This document shows positions 7,105-22,834 of a stretch of 64,000 nt of DNA, piece after piece. Both the position numbers and the translations under genes were made by a program. The notes beneath the pieces were generated by a model. That model had not been told where the DNA came from. It did not search any database and saw only the letters and a list, made by a program, of their open reading frames with translations. This stretch comes from Pelomonas sp. V22 (GTDB taxonomy: Bacteria; Pseudomonadota; Gammaproteobacteria; Burkholderiales; Burkholderiaceae_C). Numbering within the stretch: position 1 is the stretch's first letter; every line of letters starts with the position of its first letter. The stretch spans positions 248,001 through 312,000 of the forward strand of contig NZ_JAGIXS010000006.1 of assembly GCF_030014915.1 (NCBI RefSeq). Reading direction: 5' to 3'.

Positions 7105-9693
7105 ATGCCTGCCAAGTTCGACCTGGCCACCTGGCGCAACCGGCTCAATTCGTCGCCGGGCCGCATTGCCATTGCGGCGGGTCTGCTGCTCCTGCTGCTG
7201 GGGCTCAACGTGCAGTCGCTGCTGCGCCTGGAGTACCAGGCCGAGGTCGAGCAGATCCAGACCGAGGCCGACCGCAGCGCGCAGAAGCTGGCAGCCCACG
7301 CGAGTGCCGTGCTGGACCGCGCCGCGCAAAGCCTGGAGCTGCTGGTCAAGCTGAATGAGGCGGCCAGCACCAGCCCGGGGCTTTCGCAGGCCGCGCACTT
7401 GCTGGGCAATGAGGGCCTGCAAGCCTGGCTGGTGACCGATGCCAGCGGCCGCATGATCGAGGCGAGCAGCCGCAAGCTGCCCGCCGTGGTGGCAGGCAGC
7501 GAGTTCTTCCACCGTGCCAGCCGGCTGGCGCCTGGCGCGCTGGACCTCGGTGTTTCCGAGGTGGTGGCCGGCATGGGCCCACAGCCGCTGCTGCCGCTGA
7601 CCCGCCGCCTGAACGGCCCCCGTGGCGAGTTCATGGGCTGCGTCACCGCGCTGATAGGCCTGCCACAGCTGATCTCGGCTGGGGGCGGCAGCGAGGCCCG
7701 CGGCACGGCGCTGAGCCTGGTCGGCCATGACGGCCGCGTGCGCGTGCGCCGCCGCGACGATCAGCTCAGCCACGGCGAGCTGATCGACATGGACAATCTG
7801 CGCGAGCGGCTGGCCACGGCGCAGCAGCGCATGGAGCCCTTGCCCAGCCGCATCGATGGCGAGTTGCGCTTCCTCGCACGGGCCGAGCTGGCCCGTTATC
7901 CGGCCAGCGTCCTGGTGGGCCTGCGGGCCGAGACCGTGCTGAGCACCTACCAGGGGCATCGCCAGCGCATCCTGCTGCAAGCGGCGGGTGTGGGCCTGCT
8001 GATGCTGGCGGCGGCCGTGCTGTTGTTCCTGCAGTCCCGCCGGCTGGCCGCCAGCCGCCAGCGCTTGCGTGCCACCGAGGCGCGGCTGCGTGCCACGCTG
8101 GATGGCAGCCTGGATGCCGTGCTGGTGATGCGCGCCGAGCTCGATGCCAAGGGCGGCCTCGTGGACCTGCTGGTGGTCGATGCCAATGCCCGAGCCAAGG
8201 CCTTGCTGAACGTGACCGAGCCGGTGGGCCAGCGCCTCAGCGAGCTGTTGCCGGGCGCGCGTGAAAGCGGCATCGTCAGCGAGATCGAGCTGGCCATGGC
8301 CAGCGGCCAGACCATGCTGAGCGAGCGCCTCGGGCATTCGCCCCACCTGCGTGAACACTGGCTGCAGCACCAGATCGTGCCGCTGGACGATGGCCTCGCC
8401 CTGTTCAGCCGCGACATCAGCGAGCGCCACAACGCCCAGCGTGCCGAGGCCGAGCAGCAGCGCTTCCTGCAGAACCTGCTGGACGTGCTGCCGCTGGCCG
8501 TCTATGCCAAGAGCGCGCGGCCGGCCACCATGGGCCGCTACCTGTTCTGGAACCACGCGGCCGAGCGCTGCTTCGAGCTGAGCGCTGACCAGGTGGTGGG
8601 CCGCACGGTGCACGAGCTGTTCGAGCCGGCCGATGCCGCCCGCTTCGATGCCCAGGACGCCCAGGTGCTGGCCGAGCAGCGGCCGCGCCGCTTCCCCGAC
8701 CAACTGCGCATCACGTCCAGCGGCCGCCAGTACTTCGACACCCTCAAGGTGCCGGTGATGGGGGACGACGGCCGCATCGACCACCTGCTGGTCGTGGCCG
8801 AGGACGTGACCGAGAAACGCGGCAGCGCCGAGCGGCTGCGCCTTGGCTCGCGCGTGCTGGCCGAGACGGCCGACGCGGTGCTGATCTGCGATGCCGAGGA
8901 CTGCATCATCGATTGCAACCCGGCCTTCAGCCATCTCACCGGCCATGCGATCGCGGCGCTGCAGGGCCGACCGGTCAGCGCCGCCGGGCTGCCGCCCTTT
9001 GATGGCGGCCCGGATGGCGACGCCTCGCGCTGGGTCGGCGAGTCGCGCCTCGTTTGCGCGGATGGCCGGGTGCTGGACATCTGGCTCAGCAGCAACCGCA
9101 TCCACGACGGCGAGGGCCGGCTCACCCACCATGCCCGCGTGTTCAGCGACATCTCGGCGCTCAAGCGCCATCAGCAGGAGCTGGACGAAATGGCGCGGCT
9201 GGACAGCCTGACCGGCCTGCCCAACCGCCGCAGCTTCGACGAGCGCCTGCCCGAGGCCCTGGCCCGCGCCGGCCGCCACAAGCAGCTGATGGCCCTGCTC
9301 TTCGTCGACCTGGACGGCTTCAAGAAGGTCAACGACACCCTCGGCCACGCGGCGGGCGACCAGTTGCTCTGCGGCGTGGCCGAGCGGCTCAAGGCCTGCG
9401 TGCGCACCGTCGATGCGGTCTGCCGCCTGGGCGGCGACGAGTTCACCGTCATCGTCGAGGACGCCGGCAGCCAGGCCGATGTGGGCCGGCTGTGCGAGCG
9501 CGTCCTCGAGCTCTTGAGCCAGCCCCACCTGCTGGCCGCGGGCCGCCCGGTGGTCACCCCGAGCGTGGGTGTGGCCCTGGCCACGCCGGGCGAGGCCCCC
9601 GACAGCCTGCTGCGCCGCGCCGACGACGCCATGTACGCCGCCAAGCGCGCCGGCAAGGCGCGCTACTGCGTTGCCCGGCCGCTGGACGCCTGA
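7105..9693 (+). CDS. PAS-domain membrane diguanylate cyclase
   Basis: An 862-residue protein: membrane segment at 19-40, periplasmic sensing region to about 285, membrane segment at 289-310, then three PAS-like regions (about 325-445, 455-580 and 585-700) and a C-terminal GGDEF domain. GGDEF is at residues 776-780 with an upstream RTVD I-site, and SLTGLPNRRSF opens the domain. It should synthesise c-di-GMP in response to a periplasmic or cytoplasmic cue. There is no clear ribosome binding site before the ATG. TATACACT at 7052-7059 is a possible -10 element. Confidence 0.9.
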   Translation: MPAKFDLATWRNRLNSSPGRIAIAAGLLLLLLGLNVQSLLRLEYQAEVEQIQTEADRSAQKLAAHASAVLDRAAQSLELLVKLNEAASTSPGLSQAAHLLGNEGLQAWLVTDASGRMIEASSRKLPAVVAGSEFFHRASRLAPGALDLGVSEVVAGMGPQPLLPLTRRLNGPRGEFMGCVTALIGLPQLISAGGGSEARGTALSLVGHDGRVRVRRRDDQLSHGELIDMDNLRERLATAQQRMEPLPSRIDGELRFLARAELARYPASVLVGLRAETVLSTYQGHRQRILLQAAGVGLLMLAAAVLLFLQSRRLAASRQRLRATEARLRATLDGSLDAVLVMRAELDAKGGLVDLLVVDANARAKALLNVTEPVGQRLSELLPGARESGIVSEIELAMASGQTMLSERLGHSPHLREHWLQHQIVPLDDGLALFSRDISERHNAQRAEAEQQRFLQNLLDVLPLAVYAKSARPATMGRYLFWNHAAERCFELSADQVVGRTVHELFEPADAARFDAQDAQVLAEQRPRRFPDQLRITSSGRQYFDTLKVPVMGDDGRIDHLLVVAEDVTEKRGSAERLRLGSRVLAETADAVLICDAEDCIIDCNPAFSHLTGHAIAALQGRPVSAAGLPPFDGGPDGDASRWVGESRLVCADGRVLDIWLSSNRIHDGEGRLTHHARVFSDISALKRHQQELDEMARLDSLTGLPNRRSFDERLPEALARAGRHKQLMALLFVDLDGFKKVNDTLGHAAGDQLLCGVAERLKACVRTVDAVCRLGGDEFTVIVEDAGSQADVGRLCERVLELLSQPHLLAAGRPVVTPSVGVALATPGEAPDSLLRRADDAMYAAKRAGKARYCVARPLDA

Positions 9694-9839
9694 GCCTCCG
9701 CCCTCTGACCATCCCCAGCTTGGCTAGGGGTCTACGCCAAGTGGGCAAGCGCCGGGGGCGGGCATAGACTCGTTCGGTTCCCGTGGCGGCCCCGTGCCGC
9801 GCGGGCCCGTTGGCTGCGACCGAAGACGTTGTTGAGTCC

Positions 9840-14100
<4,261 letters not shown>

Positions 14101-14111
<11 letters not shown>

Positions 14112-17100
14112 ACAGGATCTGCTGCAGGCCCAACTGGCGCTGTACCGAGCGGGCTCCGCAGCCGAGCTGCCGGGCTTGATCGACGAGGCGCTGCAGCGCC
14201 TGCTGGCGCCGCGTCGCAGCCTGGTCCTGCTGATGGGCGACGAGGGCCTGCAGCTGGCGGCGGGCCGCGTGCCCCGCGGCGAACGCACGACGGCGGTCCA
14301 GCAGGCGATCAGCGCCTGGCTCGACGAGGGCCTGCGCACCCGCAAGCCGCGCCTGCGGCACGGGCCGGACGGCGTGCCGCCGCGCGAGCAACGCAGTTGC
14401 CTGCTGGCACCCATGCTGCATGAGCGCAGCCTGGTCGGCCTGCTCTATGCCGACATCGAGGGCCGCATCGGCCGCTATGAGAAGGACGACCTGGCCCTGC
14501 TTGCGCGCTTCGCCGATGGAGCCTGCGAGGCGCTGCTGCGGGCCCGCGTGACGGAGCGGGCCCAGACCGAGTCGGACCAGCGCGCGGCCGAGTTGTCGGT
14601 CATCGGCAGCGTGCAGCAGGCGCTGGCAGCCGAACTGAGCATCGAGCAGATCTACGACCTGGTCGGCGACACGGTGCACAAGATCTTCGACGCCCAGGTC
14701 GTCAGCTTTGGCCTGATCGAGCCGTCCACCGGCTTGCTGGCCAGCAAGTACCTGCGCGAGCGCGGCCGGCGGCTGACCCCTTCCGCGCCGCGACCGCCCT
14801 ATGGCTTCCGCAAGCATGTGCTGGAAACGGGTCAGCCGCTGCTGATCAACCGCGATGCCGAGGCCGCTGCAAAGCGCTATGGCAATCCGGTGCTGGTCGG
14901 CGAGATGCCGCGTTCGGTGCTGTTCGTGCCCATGACGGTCGGCGCTCAGCGCATCGGCGTGCTGTCGCTGCAGAACCTGGACCGCGAGGATGCGTTCCGC
15001 GAACCGGATGTCCAACTGCTGCAGACCCTGGCCAATAGCATGGGCGCAGCGCTGCACAACGCGGGGCTGATGGCCGAGACCCAGCGCCTGTACCGCGAGA
15101 GCGAGCAGCGCGCCGCCGAACTGGCCGTGGTCAACAGCGTGCAGCAGGCGCTGGCCGCCGAGCTGAGCCTGCAGGGCATCTACGACGCCGTGGGCGACAA
15201 GGTGCGGGAGATCTTTCAAGGCCGCGACGTCAACATCCGCATCCTCAACCCGAGCACGGGCAAGGTCGAGTTTCCCTACCTGATCGAGAAGGGCGAGCGC
15301 TTGCGCGTCGATCCCCAGCCGCTGCACGGCATCACGGCCCATGTGGTCAATACCGGCCAGCCGCTGCTGATCAACGAGAACTTCGACGAGTCCTGCCGGC
15401 GCCTGGGCGCGCCACCGCTGCCGGGCACCAGCTCGGACGAGAAGTCAGCCGTCTGGGTGCCTTTGCACTGGGGAGGGCAGGTGCGCGGGCTGCTGAGCCT
15501 GTTCGACTGCGACCAGGAAAAGGCATTCAGCCAGGCCGACGTGCGCCTGCTGCAGACCATGGCTGGCGCGATGGGGGCGGCCCTGCAGAACGCGCGCCTG
15601 TTCGACGAAACCCAGCGCCTGTTCCGCGAGGCCGAGCAGCGTGCTGCAGAGCTGGCCGTGGTCAGCAGCGTGCAGCAGGCGCTGGCGGCACGGCTGGACA
15701 TGCAGGGCATCTACGACGCGGTCGGCGACAAGCTGCGCGAGATCTTTCCGCAGGCCGAGGTGGCCATCCGCATCGTCGACCGCCAGGCCGGCCTGATGAG
15801 CTATCCGTACACGCACGAGATGGGCCAGCGCGTCAAGGTGCCGGCGCGGCCCTTGCGCGACACGGGCATCAATGCCCATGTGATGCGCAGCCGCCAGCCG
15901 GTGGTGATCAACAAGGACCTGGAGACCACGGCCAAGGCCTATGGCAGCACCCTGCTGCCGGGCACGCAGCAGGAGCGGTCGGGCGTCTACATGCCACTGC
16001 TGTCGGGCAACGAGGTGCTGGGCCTGATCGTGCTGACCGACATGCAGCGCGAGAACGCCTTCAGCGATTCCGACGTGCGCCTGCTGCAGACGGTGGCCGG
16101 GGCGATGAGCGCGGCCCTGCAAAGCGCCCGCCTGTTCGACCAGACCCAGCACCTGCTGGCCGAGACCGAGCAGCGCAACAGCGAGCTGGCCATCATCAAC
16201 AGCGTGCAGGCCGGCCTCGCGGCCAAGCTCGACATCGAGGGCATCTACGAGCTGATAGGCGAGAAGATCCGCGACATCTTCGATGCCCAGATCGTCAGCA
16301 TCACCACGGTGGACACGGTGGAGCGGCAGATCCAGCACCGCTACCTGATCGAACGCGGCGAGCGCCAGCACATCCCGCCCACGCCGCTGGTGGGCTTTCG
16401 CAAGCATGTGGCCGACACCGGCCGCAGCCTGCTGATCGCCGAGAACTCGCTGGAGGCGGCGCGCCGCTTTGGCAACCCGGTGCGGTTGACGGGCGAGATG
16501 CCGAAGTCGGCGGTCTTCGTGCCCATGTCGGCCGGCGCGCGCGTGATCGGCGTGATCTCGCTGCAGAACGTGGACCGCGAACATGCGTTCAGCGACGCCG
16601 ATGTGCGCCTGCTCGAGACCCTGTCCAACAGCATGGGCGTGGCGCTGGAGAACGCCCGCCTGTTCGATCAGAGCCAGCGCCTGCTGGCCGAGACCGAGCA
16701 GCGCAACAGCGAGCTGGCCATCATCAACAGCGTGCAGGCCGGCCTCGTGGCCAAGCTGGACATGCAGGGCATCTATGAGCTGATCGGCGACAAGATCCGC
16801 GACATCTTCGATGCCCAGGGCGTCAACATCACCTTGCTGGACGCTGCGGGCGAGATGCTGGAGGTGGCCTACATCATCGAGCGCGGCGAGCGCCTGCAGC
16901 TGCCGCCTATCCCGGTGATCGGCTTCCGCCGCCACGTGCTCGCCACCGGCCGCAGCCTGCTGATCAAGGAGGGCATGGAAGCCGCCTTCGAGAAGTACGG
17001 CAACCCGCGCGCCATCGCCGGCGATGTGCCTCAGTCCACGCTGTGGGTGCCCATGCTGCAGGGCGGCCGCGCCGTGGGCGTGATCTCGCTGCAGAACATG

Positions 17101-20100
17101 GACCGCGAGCAGGCCTTCAGCGAGTCGGACCAGCGCCTGCTCGAGACCCTGTCCAACAGCATGAGCGTGGCGCTGGAGAACGCCCGCCTGTTCGACCAGG
17201 CCCAGCGCCTGCTGGCCGAGACCGAGCAGCGCAACAGCGAGCTGGCCATCATCAACAGCGTGCAGGCCGGCCTCGTGGCCAAGATGGACATGCAGGGCAT
17301 CTACGACCTGGTGGGCGACAAGATCCGAGACATCTTCGATGCCCAGGTGGTCGACATCACGATTCAGGACAGCGAGAGCGGCCTGCTGGTCCATGCCTAC
17401 ACGATAGAGCGGGGCCGGCGCCACCGTACGCCGCCGCAGGCGCCTTTCGGCTATCGAAAGCATGTGATGGAGACCGGCGAGAGCTTGCTCGTCAATCAGG
17501 ATACGGAGGAGCACTCGGCCCGCTACGGCAACCCGCCGGTGATTGAGGGCGAGTCGCCCAAGGCCACCCTGTGGGTACCCATGGTGCAGTCCGGTCGCGC
17601 GATCGGCGTGATCTCGCTGCAGAACCTGGACCGCGAGCACGCCTTCAGCGAGGCTGACGTGCGCCTCTTGCAGACGCTGTCCAACAGCATGAGCGTGGCG
17701 CTGGAGAACGCGCGCCTGTTCGATCAGACCCAGCGCCTGCTGGCCGAAACCGAGCAGCGCAACAGCGAGTTGGCCATCATCAACAGCGTGCAGTCGGGCC
17801 TCGTCGCCAAGCTGGACATGCAGGGCATCTACGACCTGATAGGCGACAAGATCCGCGACATCTTCGATGCCCAGGTGGTGGATATCGGCTTGTACGAGGC
17901 GGACGCCAAGCAGCTGCGCCATGTCTACCTGATAGAGCGCGGCCAGCGCTTCGAGATCGAACCCACGCCCTTGATCGGATTCCGGCGCTATGTGATGGCT
18001 TCGAGCGAACCGCTGCTGATCCCCATGCACACGGATGCGCTGGACCTGCAGTACGGCAACCCCAAGGCGATCGCCGGCGAGGCAGCATGCTCCTCGCTGT
18101 GGGTGCCCATGCTCCAGGCCGGACAGGCCATCGGCGTGATCTCGCTGCAGAACCTGGATCGCGAGAACGCCTTCGGCGAGGCCGACCTGCGCCTCTTGCA
18201 GACCCTGGCCAACGGCATGAGCCTGGCGCTGGAGAGCGCACGCCTGTTTGCCGAGACCCAGCGCCTCCTGAGCGAAACCGAGCAGCGCAACAGCGAGCTG
18301 GCCATCATCAACAGCGTGCAGGCCGGCCTCGTCGCCAAGATGGACGTGCAGGGCATCCACGACCTGATCGGCGAGAAGATCCGCGAGATCTTCGATGCAC
18401 AGGTGGTGGTGATCTCGCTGCTCGACCAGCAGACGCGCCTGCTGCACCACCCCTATGCCATCGAGCGCGGCCAGCGCCTGGACCTCGCGCCCTTCAAGGA
18501 GGTGGTGGGATTTCGCAAGCATGTGATGGACAGCGGCCAGACCCTGGTCATCAACACCGGCATGGCACGGTCGCTGAAGGCCTATGGCCAGCCGGCCTCG
18601 CTGGCCGGCGAGGCGCCCAAGGCCTCGCTGTGGGTGCCCATGATCCAGGGCGGCCGCGTGATCGGCGTGATCTCGCTGCAGAACCTGGACCGCGAGAACG
18701 CCTTCAGCGAGGCCGAGGTGCGGCTCTTGCAGACGCTCTCCAGCAGCATGAGCCTCGCGCTCGAGACCGCCCGCCTGTTCGCCGACAACCAGCGCCGCAC
18801 CCGCGAGAGCGCGGCCCTGGCCGAGGTGGGCCGCGACATCTCCTCGACGCTGGACCTGGTGGTCGTCATGGACCGCATCTCGCGCCATGCCCGCGAGCTG
18901 CTGGGCGGCGACTACAGCGCGGTCTTCCTGCCCACCGACGACAGCGAGGCGGCCGGCTACCGCGCCATTGCCGCCCAGGGCGAGGTGGCCGAGCAGATCC
19001 TGCAGATGGATGTGCAGACCGGTGTCGGCATCATCGGCAGTGTGATCGCGAGCGGCCAGGCCGAGTTCGTCAACGATGCCAATGCCGATGCACGCGCGGT
19101 GCAGATCGCCGGCACCGACAAGGAGGACAACGAGCGCCTGATGGTCGCCCCCTTGCTGGCCGGCGAAACGGTGCGTGGCGCCATGGTGGTGTGGCGCAAT
19201 GGCGGCCAACCCTTCCGGCCGCACGAGCTGGAGTTCCTGGCCGGCTTGTCGATGGCGGCCTCGGTGGCCATGCGCAACGCCCAGCTGTTCGCAGAGAGCC
19301 AGCAGCGCGCGGCCGAGCTGGACACGGTCAACACCGTCTCGCAGCAGCTGGCCGGCAAGCTGGACCTCGCTGCGCTGATCGAACTGGTGGGCGAGCAGAG
19401 CCGCCAGCTCTTCAAGGCCGACCTGGCCTATGTGGCCCTCTTGGACCGCAACACCGGCATGATCAATTTCCCCTACCAGTACGGCGACGTGATCCAGTCG
19501 CGGCCGCTGGGCGAGGGCCTGACCAGCCGCATCATCGAGACCGGCGAGGCCCTGATCATCAACTCCGACATCGACCGCCAGGCTGAGGCGCTGGGCACGG
19601 TGCGCATGGGCCGCCAGACGCGCAGCTACCTCGGCGTGCCGGTGATGGTGGAGGGCCATGCCGAGGGCGTGATCAGCGTGCAGAACACCGAGCGCGAAGG
19701 CGTGTTCGACCAAGCCGACCAGCGCCTGCTCTCCACCATCGCGGCCAATGTGGGCGTGGCCCTGCGCAATGCCCGGCTGTTTGCCGATGCGCAGGAGGCG
19801 CGGGCGGCGGCCGAGGGGGCGAACGAGGCCAAGAGCGCCTTCCTTGCCACCATGAGCCACGAGATCCGCACGCCGATGAATGCCGTCATCGGCATGAGCG
19901 GCCTCTTGCTGGACACGCCGCTGAACGAAGAGCAGCGCGACTTCGCCGCGACGATCCGCGATTCGGGCGATGCGCTGCTGAGCATCATCAACGACATCCT
20001 CGACTTCTCGAAGATCGAGGCCGGCCGCATGGACATCGAGGCCCAGGCCTTCGACCTGCGCGACTGCGTGGAATCGGCGCTGGACCTGGTCAGCAGTCGC

Positions 20101-21375
20101 GTGGCCGAGAAGCACATCGACCTGGCTTACCAGTTCGAGGGCGAGGTGCCGGCTGCCGTCTCGGGCGACGTGACGCGGCTGCGCCAGATCCTCCTGAACC
20201 TGCTGTCCAACGCGGTCAAGTTCACCGAGGCGGGCGAGGTGGTGCTGACGCTGTCGGCACAAGCCAAGGGCTCGGGCGTGCAGTTGCTCTTCAGCGTGCG
20301 CGACACCGGCATCGGCCTCAGCCCCGAAGCCATGGGCCGCTTGTTCCAGAAGTTCAGCCAGGCCGATGCCAGCACCACGCGCAAGTACGGCGGCACGGGC
20401 CTCGGCCTCGCCATCAGCAAGCGGCTCGCCGAGTTGATGGGTGGCCGCATGTGGGTGGAGAGCGCGGGCCCGGGCCAGGGCTCGACCTTCTGCTTCACCA
20501 TCCAGGCGCCGCTGGCCGAGCTGCCGCGCGAGGGCCGGCGCGACTTCATCGGCGCCCAGCCCGACCTGCTGGGCCACCGCATGCTGGTGGTCGACGACAA
20601 CGCCACCAACCGCCGCATCCTCACGCTGCAGGCCCAGCGCTGGGGCATGGTGGTGCGCGACACCGAGCTGCCCGAGACCGCCATCGCCTGGGTGGGCGGC
20701 GGCGAGCAATTCGAGCTGGCGGTGATTGACATGCACATGCCGCAGATGGATGGTCTCGAGCTGGCGCGGCGCCTGCGCAAGCTTGCACGCAAGCTGCCCC
20801 TGGTGCTGTTCAGCTCGCTGGGCCGGCGCGAGGCGGGGGACACCGAAGGCCTTTTCGGCGCCTACCTGGCCAAGCCGCTGCGCCAGAGCCAGCTGCACGA
20901 CACCCTGGTGACCATGCTGGCGCTGGACCGTGCCACGGCCCGGCCGTCCGCGCAGCCCGCCAAGTCGCAGATCGACCCGCAATTGGCCGAGCGCCATCCG
21001 CTGCGCATCCTGCTGGCCGAAGACAACGCGGTGAACCAGAAGCTGGCCCTGCGCCTGCTCTCGCAGATGGGCTACCGCGCCGACGTGGCCAGCAACGGCC
21101 TGGAGGCCATCGAATGCGTGGCCCGCCAGCCCTATGACCTGGTGCTGATGGACGTGCAGATGCCCGAGATGGATGGCCTCGAGGCCAGCCGCCGCATCAA
21201 CGAACGCTGGCGCAATGGCGAGCGGCCGCGCATCGTGGCGATGACGGCCAATGCCATGCAGGGGGATCGCGAGATGTGTTTGGCGGCCGGCATGGACGAC
21301 TACGTGACCAAGCCGATCCGGGTCGAGGCCCTGGTCTCCGCCCTGATGCGCACCGAGATGCGGAACGCGTTGTGA
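14101..21375 (+). CDS. Giant hybrid histidine kinase with ten or eleven tandem GAF domains
   Basis: About 2424 residues. A divergent N-terminal GAF-like region (1-160) is followed by GAF units starting near residues 166, 342, 519, 697, 873, 1049, 1225 and 1401, then two more divergent ones near 1572 and 1741. HisKA carries His1920 in SHEIRTPMN, a full HATPase follows, and the two receivers have Asp2210 and Asp2351. There is no membrane segment. The ATG at 14101 lies inside the end of the preceding kinase gene (11-bp overlap), so translation is coupled. The final module is a close copy of that in the upstream kinase. A free Hpt gene and a receiver-cyclase gene follow directly and are the likely relay partners. 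Confidence 0.92.
14596..18813 (+). repeat. Eight in-frame tandem GAF-coding repeats of 528-534 bp
   Basis: Corresponding codons of the linker fall at 14596, 15124, 15655, 16189, 16717, 17245, 17773 and 18301. The last five units are spaced at exactly 528 bp (176 codons). They share long identical stretches such as ATCATCAACAGCGTGCAG and the [11 protein letters not shown]-coding segment, which indicates recent unequal exchange within the gene. Confidence 0.9.
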
Positions 21376-21392
21376 GTGAGAAGGAGCCTGAG

Positions 21393-21737
21393 ATGAGCGA
21401 CAGCAGTACCGCCATCGACCTCGAGGTGTTCGGCGACTTGCAAGCCAATACCGGTGCCGACTTCGTGGTCGAGCTGGTCGACACCTTCCTCGACGAGGCG
21501 CCGCAGCTGCTGGCCCAGCTGCGCAGCGCCCATGCGGCGGGCGAGGCCGACAACTTCCGGCGTGCCGCTCATTCGCTCAAGTCCAACGGCAACACCTTCG
21601 GTGCGCTGGGCTTCGCCGCCCAGGCCCGCAGCCTGGAGCTGGCGCCGCTGCCCGAGGTGGGCCTCGCGTCGATAGAGCGGCTGGAGCAGCTGTTCCAGCA
21701 GGCGGCGGCGCGGCTGCAGGAGCTCTGCCATGGCTGA
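21393..21737 (+). CDS. Free-standing Hpt phosphotransfer protein
   Basis: A 114-residue protein matching a lone Hpt domain: an acidic helical bundle with RRAAHSLKSNG carrying the phosphorylatable His60. It follows the giant hybrid kinase by 17 bp, with AAGGAG seven bases before the ATG, and its stop overlaps the next gene by 8 bp. It most likely relays phosphate from the receiver domains of the two hybrid kinases to the receiver of the adjacent cyclase. That pathway is inferred from gene order. Confidence 0.9.
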   Translation: MSDSSTAIDLEVFGDLQANTGADFVVELVDTFLDEAPQLLAQLRSAHAAGEADNFRRAAHSLKSNGNTFGALGFAAQARSLELAPLPEVGLASIERLEQLFQQAAARLQELCHG

Positions 21738-22764
21738 CGCGAACCATGCGGCGCAGATCCTCTTGGTCGAGGACAACCGCGTGAACCGGTTGCTGCTGGC
21801 CCGCCAGGTCGAGCAACTGGGCCATGCGGTGCGCTCGGTGGACGACGGGCTGCAGGCTCTCAACTCGCTGCGCGAGCAGCGCTTCGACCTGATGCTGCTC
21901 GACATCGAGATGCCCGGCATGAACGGCTTCCAGGTGCTGGAGCAGCTGACGGCCGACCCCGAGCTGCGCGAGCTGCCGGTGATCGTGACCTCGGGCCTCG
22001 ACGGCCTGGCCAATGTGGTGCGCTGCATCGAGCTCGGCGCCGAAGACTATCTGCACAAGCCGGTCAACCCGGTGCTGCTGCGCGCGCGCATCGCCGCCAG
22101 CTTCGAGAAGAAGCGCCTGCGCGACCAGCAGCGCGAGCTGGTGCGGCGCTTTGCCACCAGCGCCGTGGCCCAGGACGTGCAGCGCTCGGGCTTTGCGCTC
22201 GGCGGGCATCTGGTGCCGGCCTCGGTGCTGTTCTGCGACATCCGCGGCTTCACCACGCTCACCGAGGCGCTGCCGCCCGAGGAGGTGATCGAGCTGCTCA
22301 ACACCTATTACACGCTGATGTTCGACGCCATCGGCAGCCATGGCGGCGTGGTCAACCAGATCATCGGCGATGGCCTGATGGCCATCTTCGGTGCGCCGCA
22401 GCCGCTGGAGGGTCATGCCAAGTGCGCAGTGCGCGCCGGCCTCGAGATGGTGGAGATGGCGGCCCAGTTCAGCCTGGACCAGCGGGCCGCTGGTGGGCCC
22501 GAGATCCGCGTCGGCGTGGGCATCGCCAGCGGCGAGGTGGTGGCCGGCTACACCGGCACGCAGGACCGCGCGACCTATACCTGCGTGGGCGACACGGTCA
22601 ACCGCGCGGCCCGGCTGGAGGCCTGCACCAAGGGGGCGCAGCGGGCCGTGCTCATCGATGGTGCGACGCGTGAGCATCTGGGCGCGGGCTTCGAGGTCGA
22701 GCCGCTCGGCGCCATGCAGCTGAAGGGCAAGACGCAATCGGTCGAGGTCTTTGCTGTCGCCTAG
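21730..22764 (+). CDS. Response regulator fused to a class III nucleotide cyclase
   Basis: A 344-residue protein. The N-terminal receiver (1-125) has Asp58 in LLDIEMPGMNG and Lys110. After a helical linker, a class III cyclase domain (about 160-344) has both metal-binding Asp residues (FCDIRGF, Asp170; IIGDGLMAIF, Asp214) and the transition-state Asn291 and Arg295 (NRAARLE). The purine-recognition positions are Gln210 where adenylyl cyclases usually have Lys, and Thr284 where they have Asp or Thr, so ATP versus GTP preference is open. It overlaps the Hpt gene by 8 bp. The receiver probably gates cyclase activity. Confidence 0.9.
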   Translation: MADANHAAQILLVEDNRVNRLLLARQVEQLGHAVRSVDDGLQALNSLREQRFDLMLLDIEMPGMNGFQVLEQLTADPELRELPVIVTSGLDGLANVVRCIELGAEDYLHKPVNPVLLRARIAASFEKKRLRDQQRELVRRFATSAVAQDVQRSGFALGGHLVPASVLFCDIRGFTTLTEALPPEEVIELLNTYYTLMFDAIGSHGGVVNQIIGDGLMAIFGAPQPLEGHAKCAVRAGLEMVEMAAQFSLDQRAAGGPEIRVGVGIASGEVVAGYTGTQDRATYTCVGDTVNRAARLEACTKGAQRAVLIDGATREHLGAGFEVEPLGAMQLKGKTQSVEVFAVA

Positions 22765-22834
22765 TTCGGGTTCGCACGCTGGCTTTGTCACACCGCTTCT
22801 CTACAGTCGGCTCAGGACTTGCTTCGCGGACTTC

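Noticed and set aside
7069-9528. About 820-codon minus-strand open frame opposite the PAS-GGDEF cyclase
   Set aside because: Rich in Gln, His and Ala as expected from antisense of high-GC codons; the plus-strand protein is a clear diguanylate cyclase.
14596-18813. Regular direct repeats that could suggest a CRISPR array or satellite
   Set aside because: The 528-bp units are in frame, encode GAF domains and have no short repeat-spacer structure.
15445-20997. Very long open frame (about 1850 codons) on the minus strand opposite the giant kinase
   Set aside because: It is the antisense shadow of the GC-rich, repetitive GAF-coding sequence; its translation is low-complexity and the plus-strand frame carries all domain motifs.
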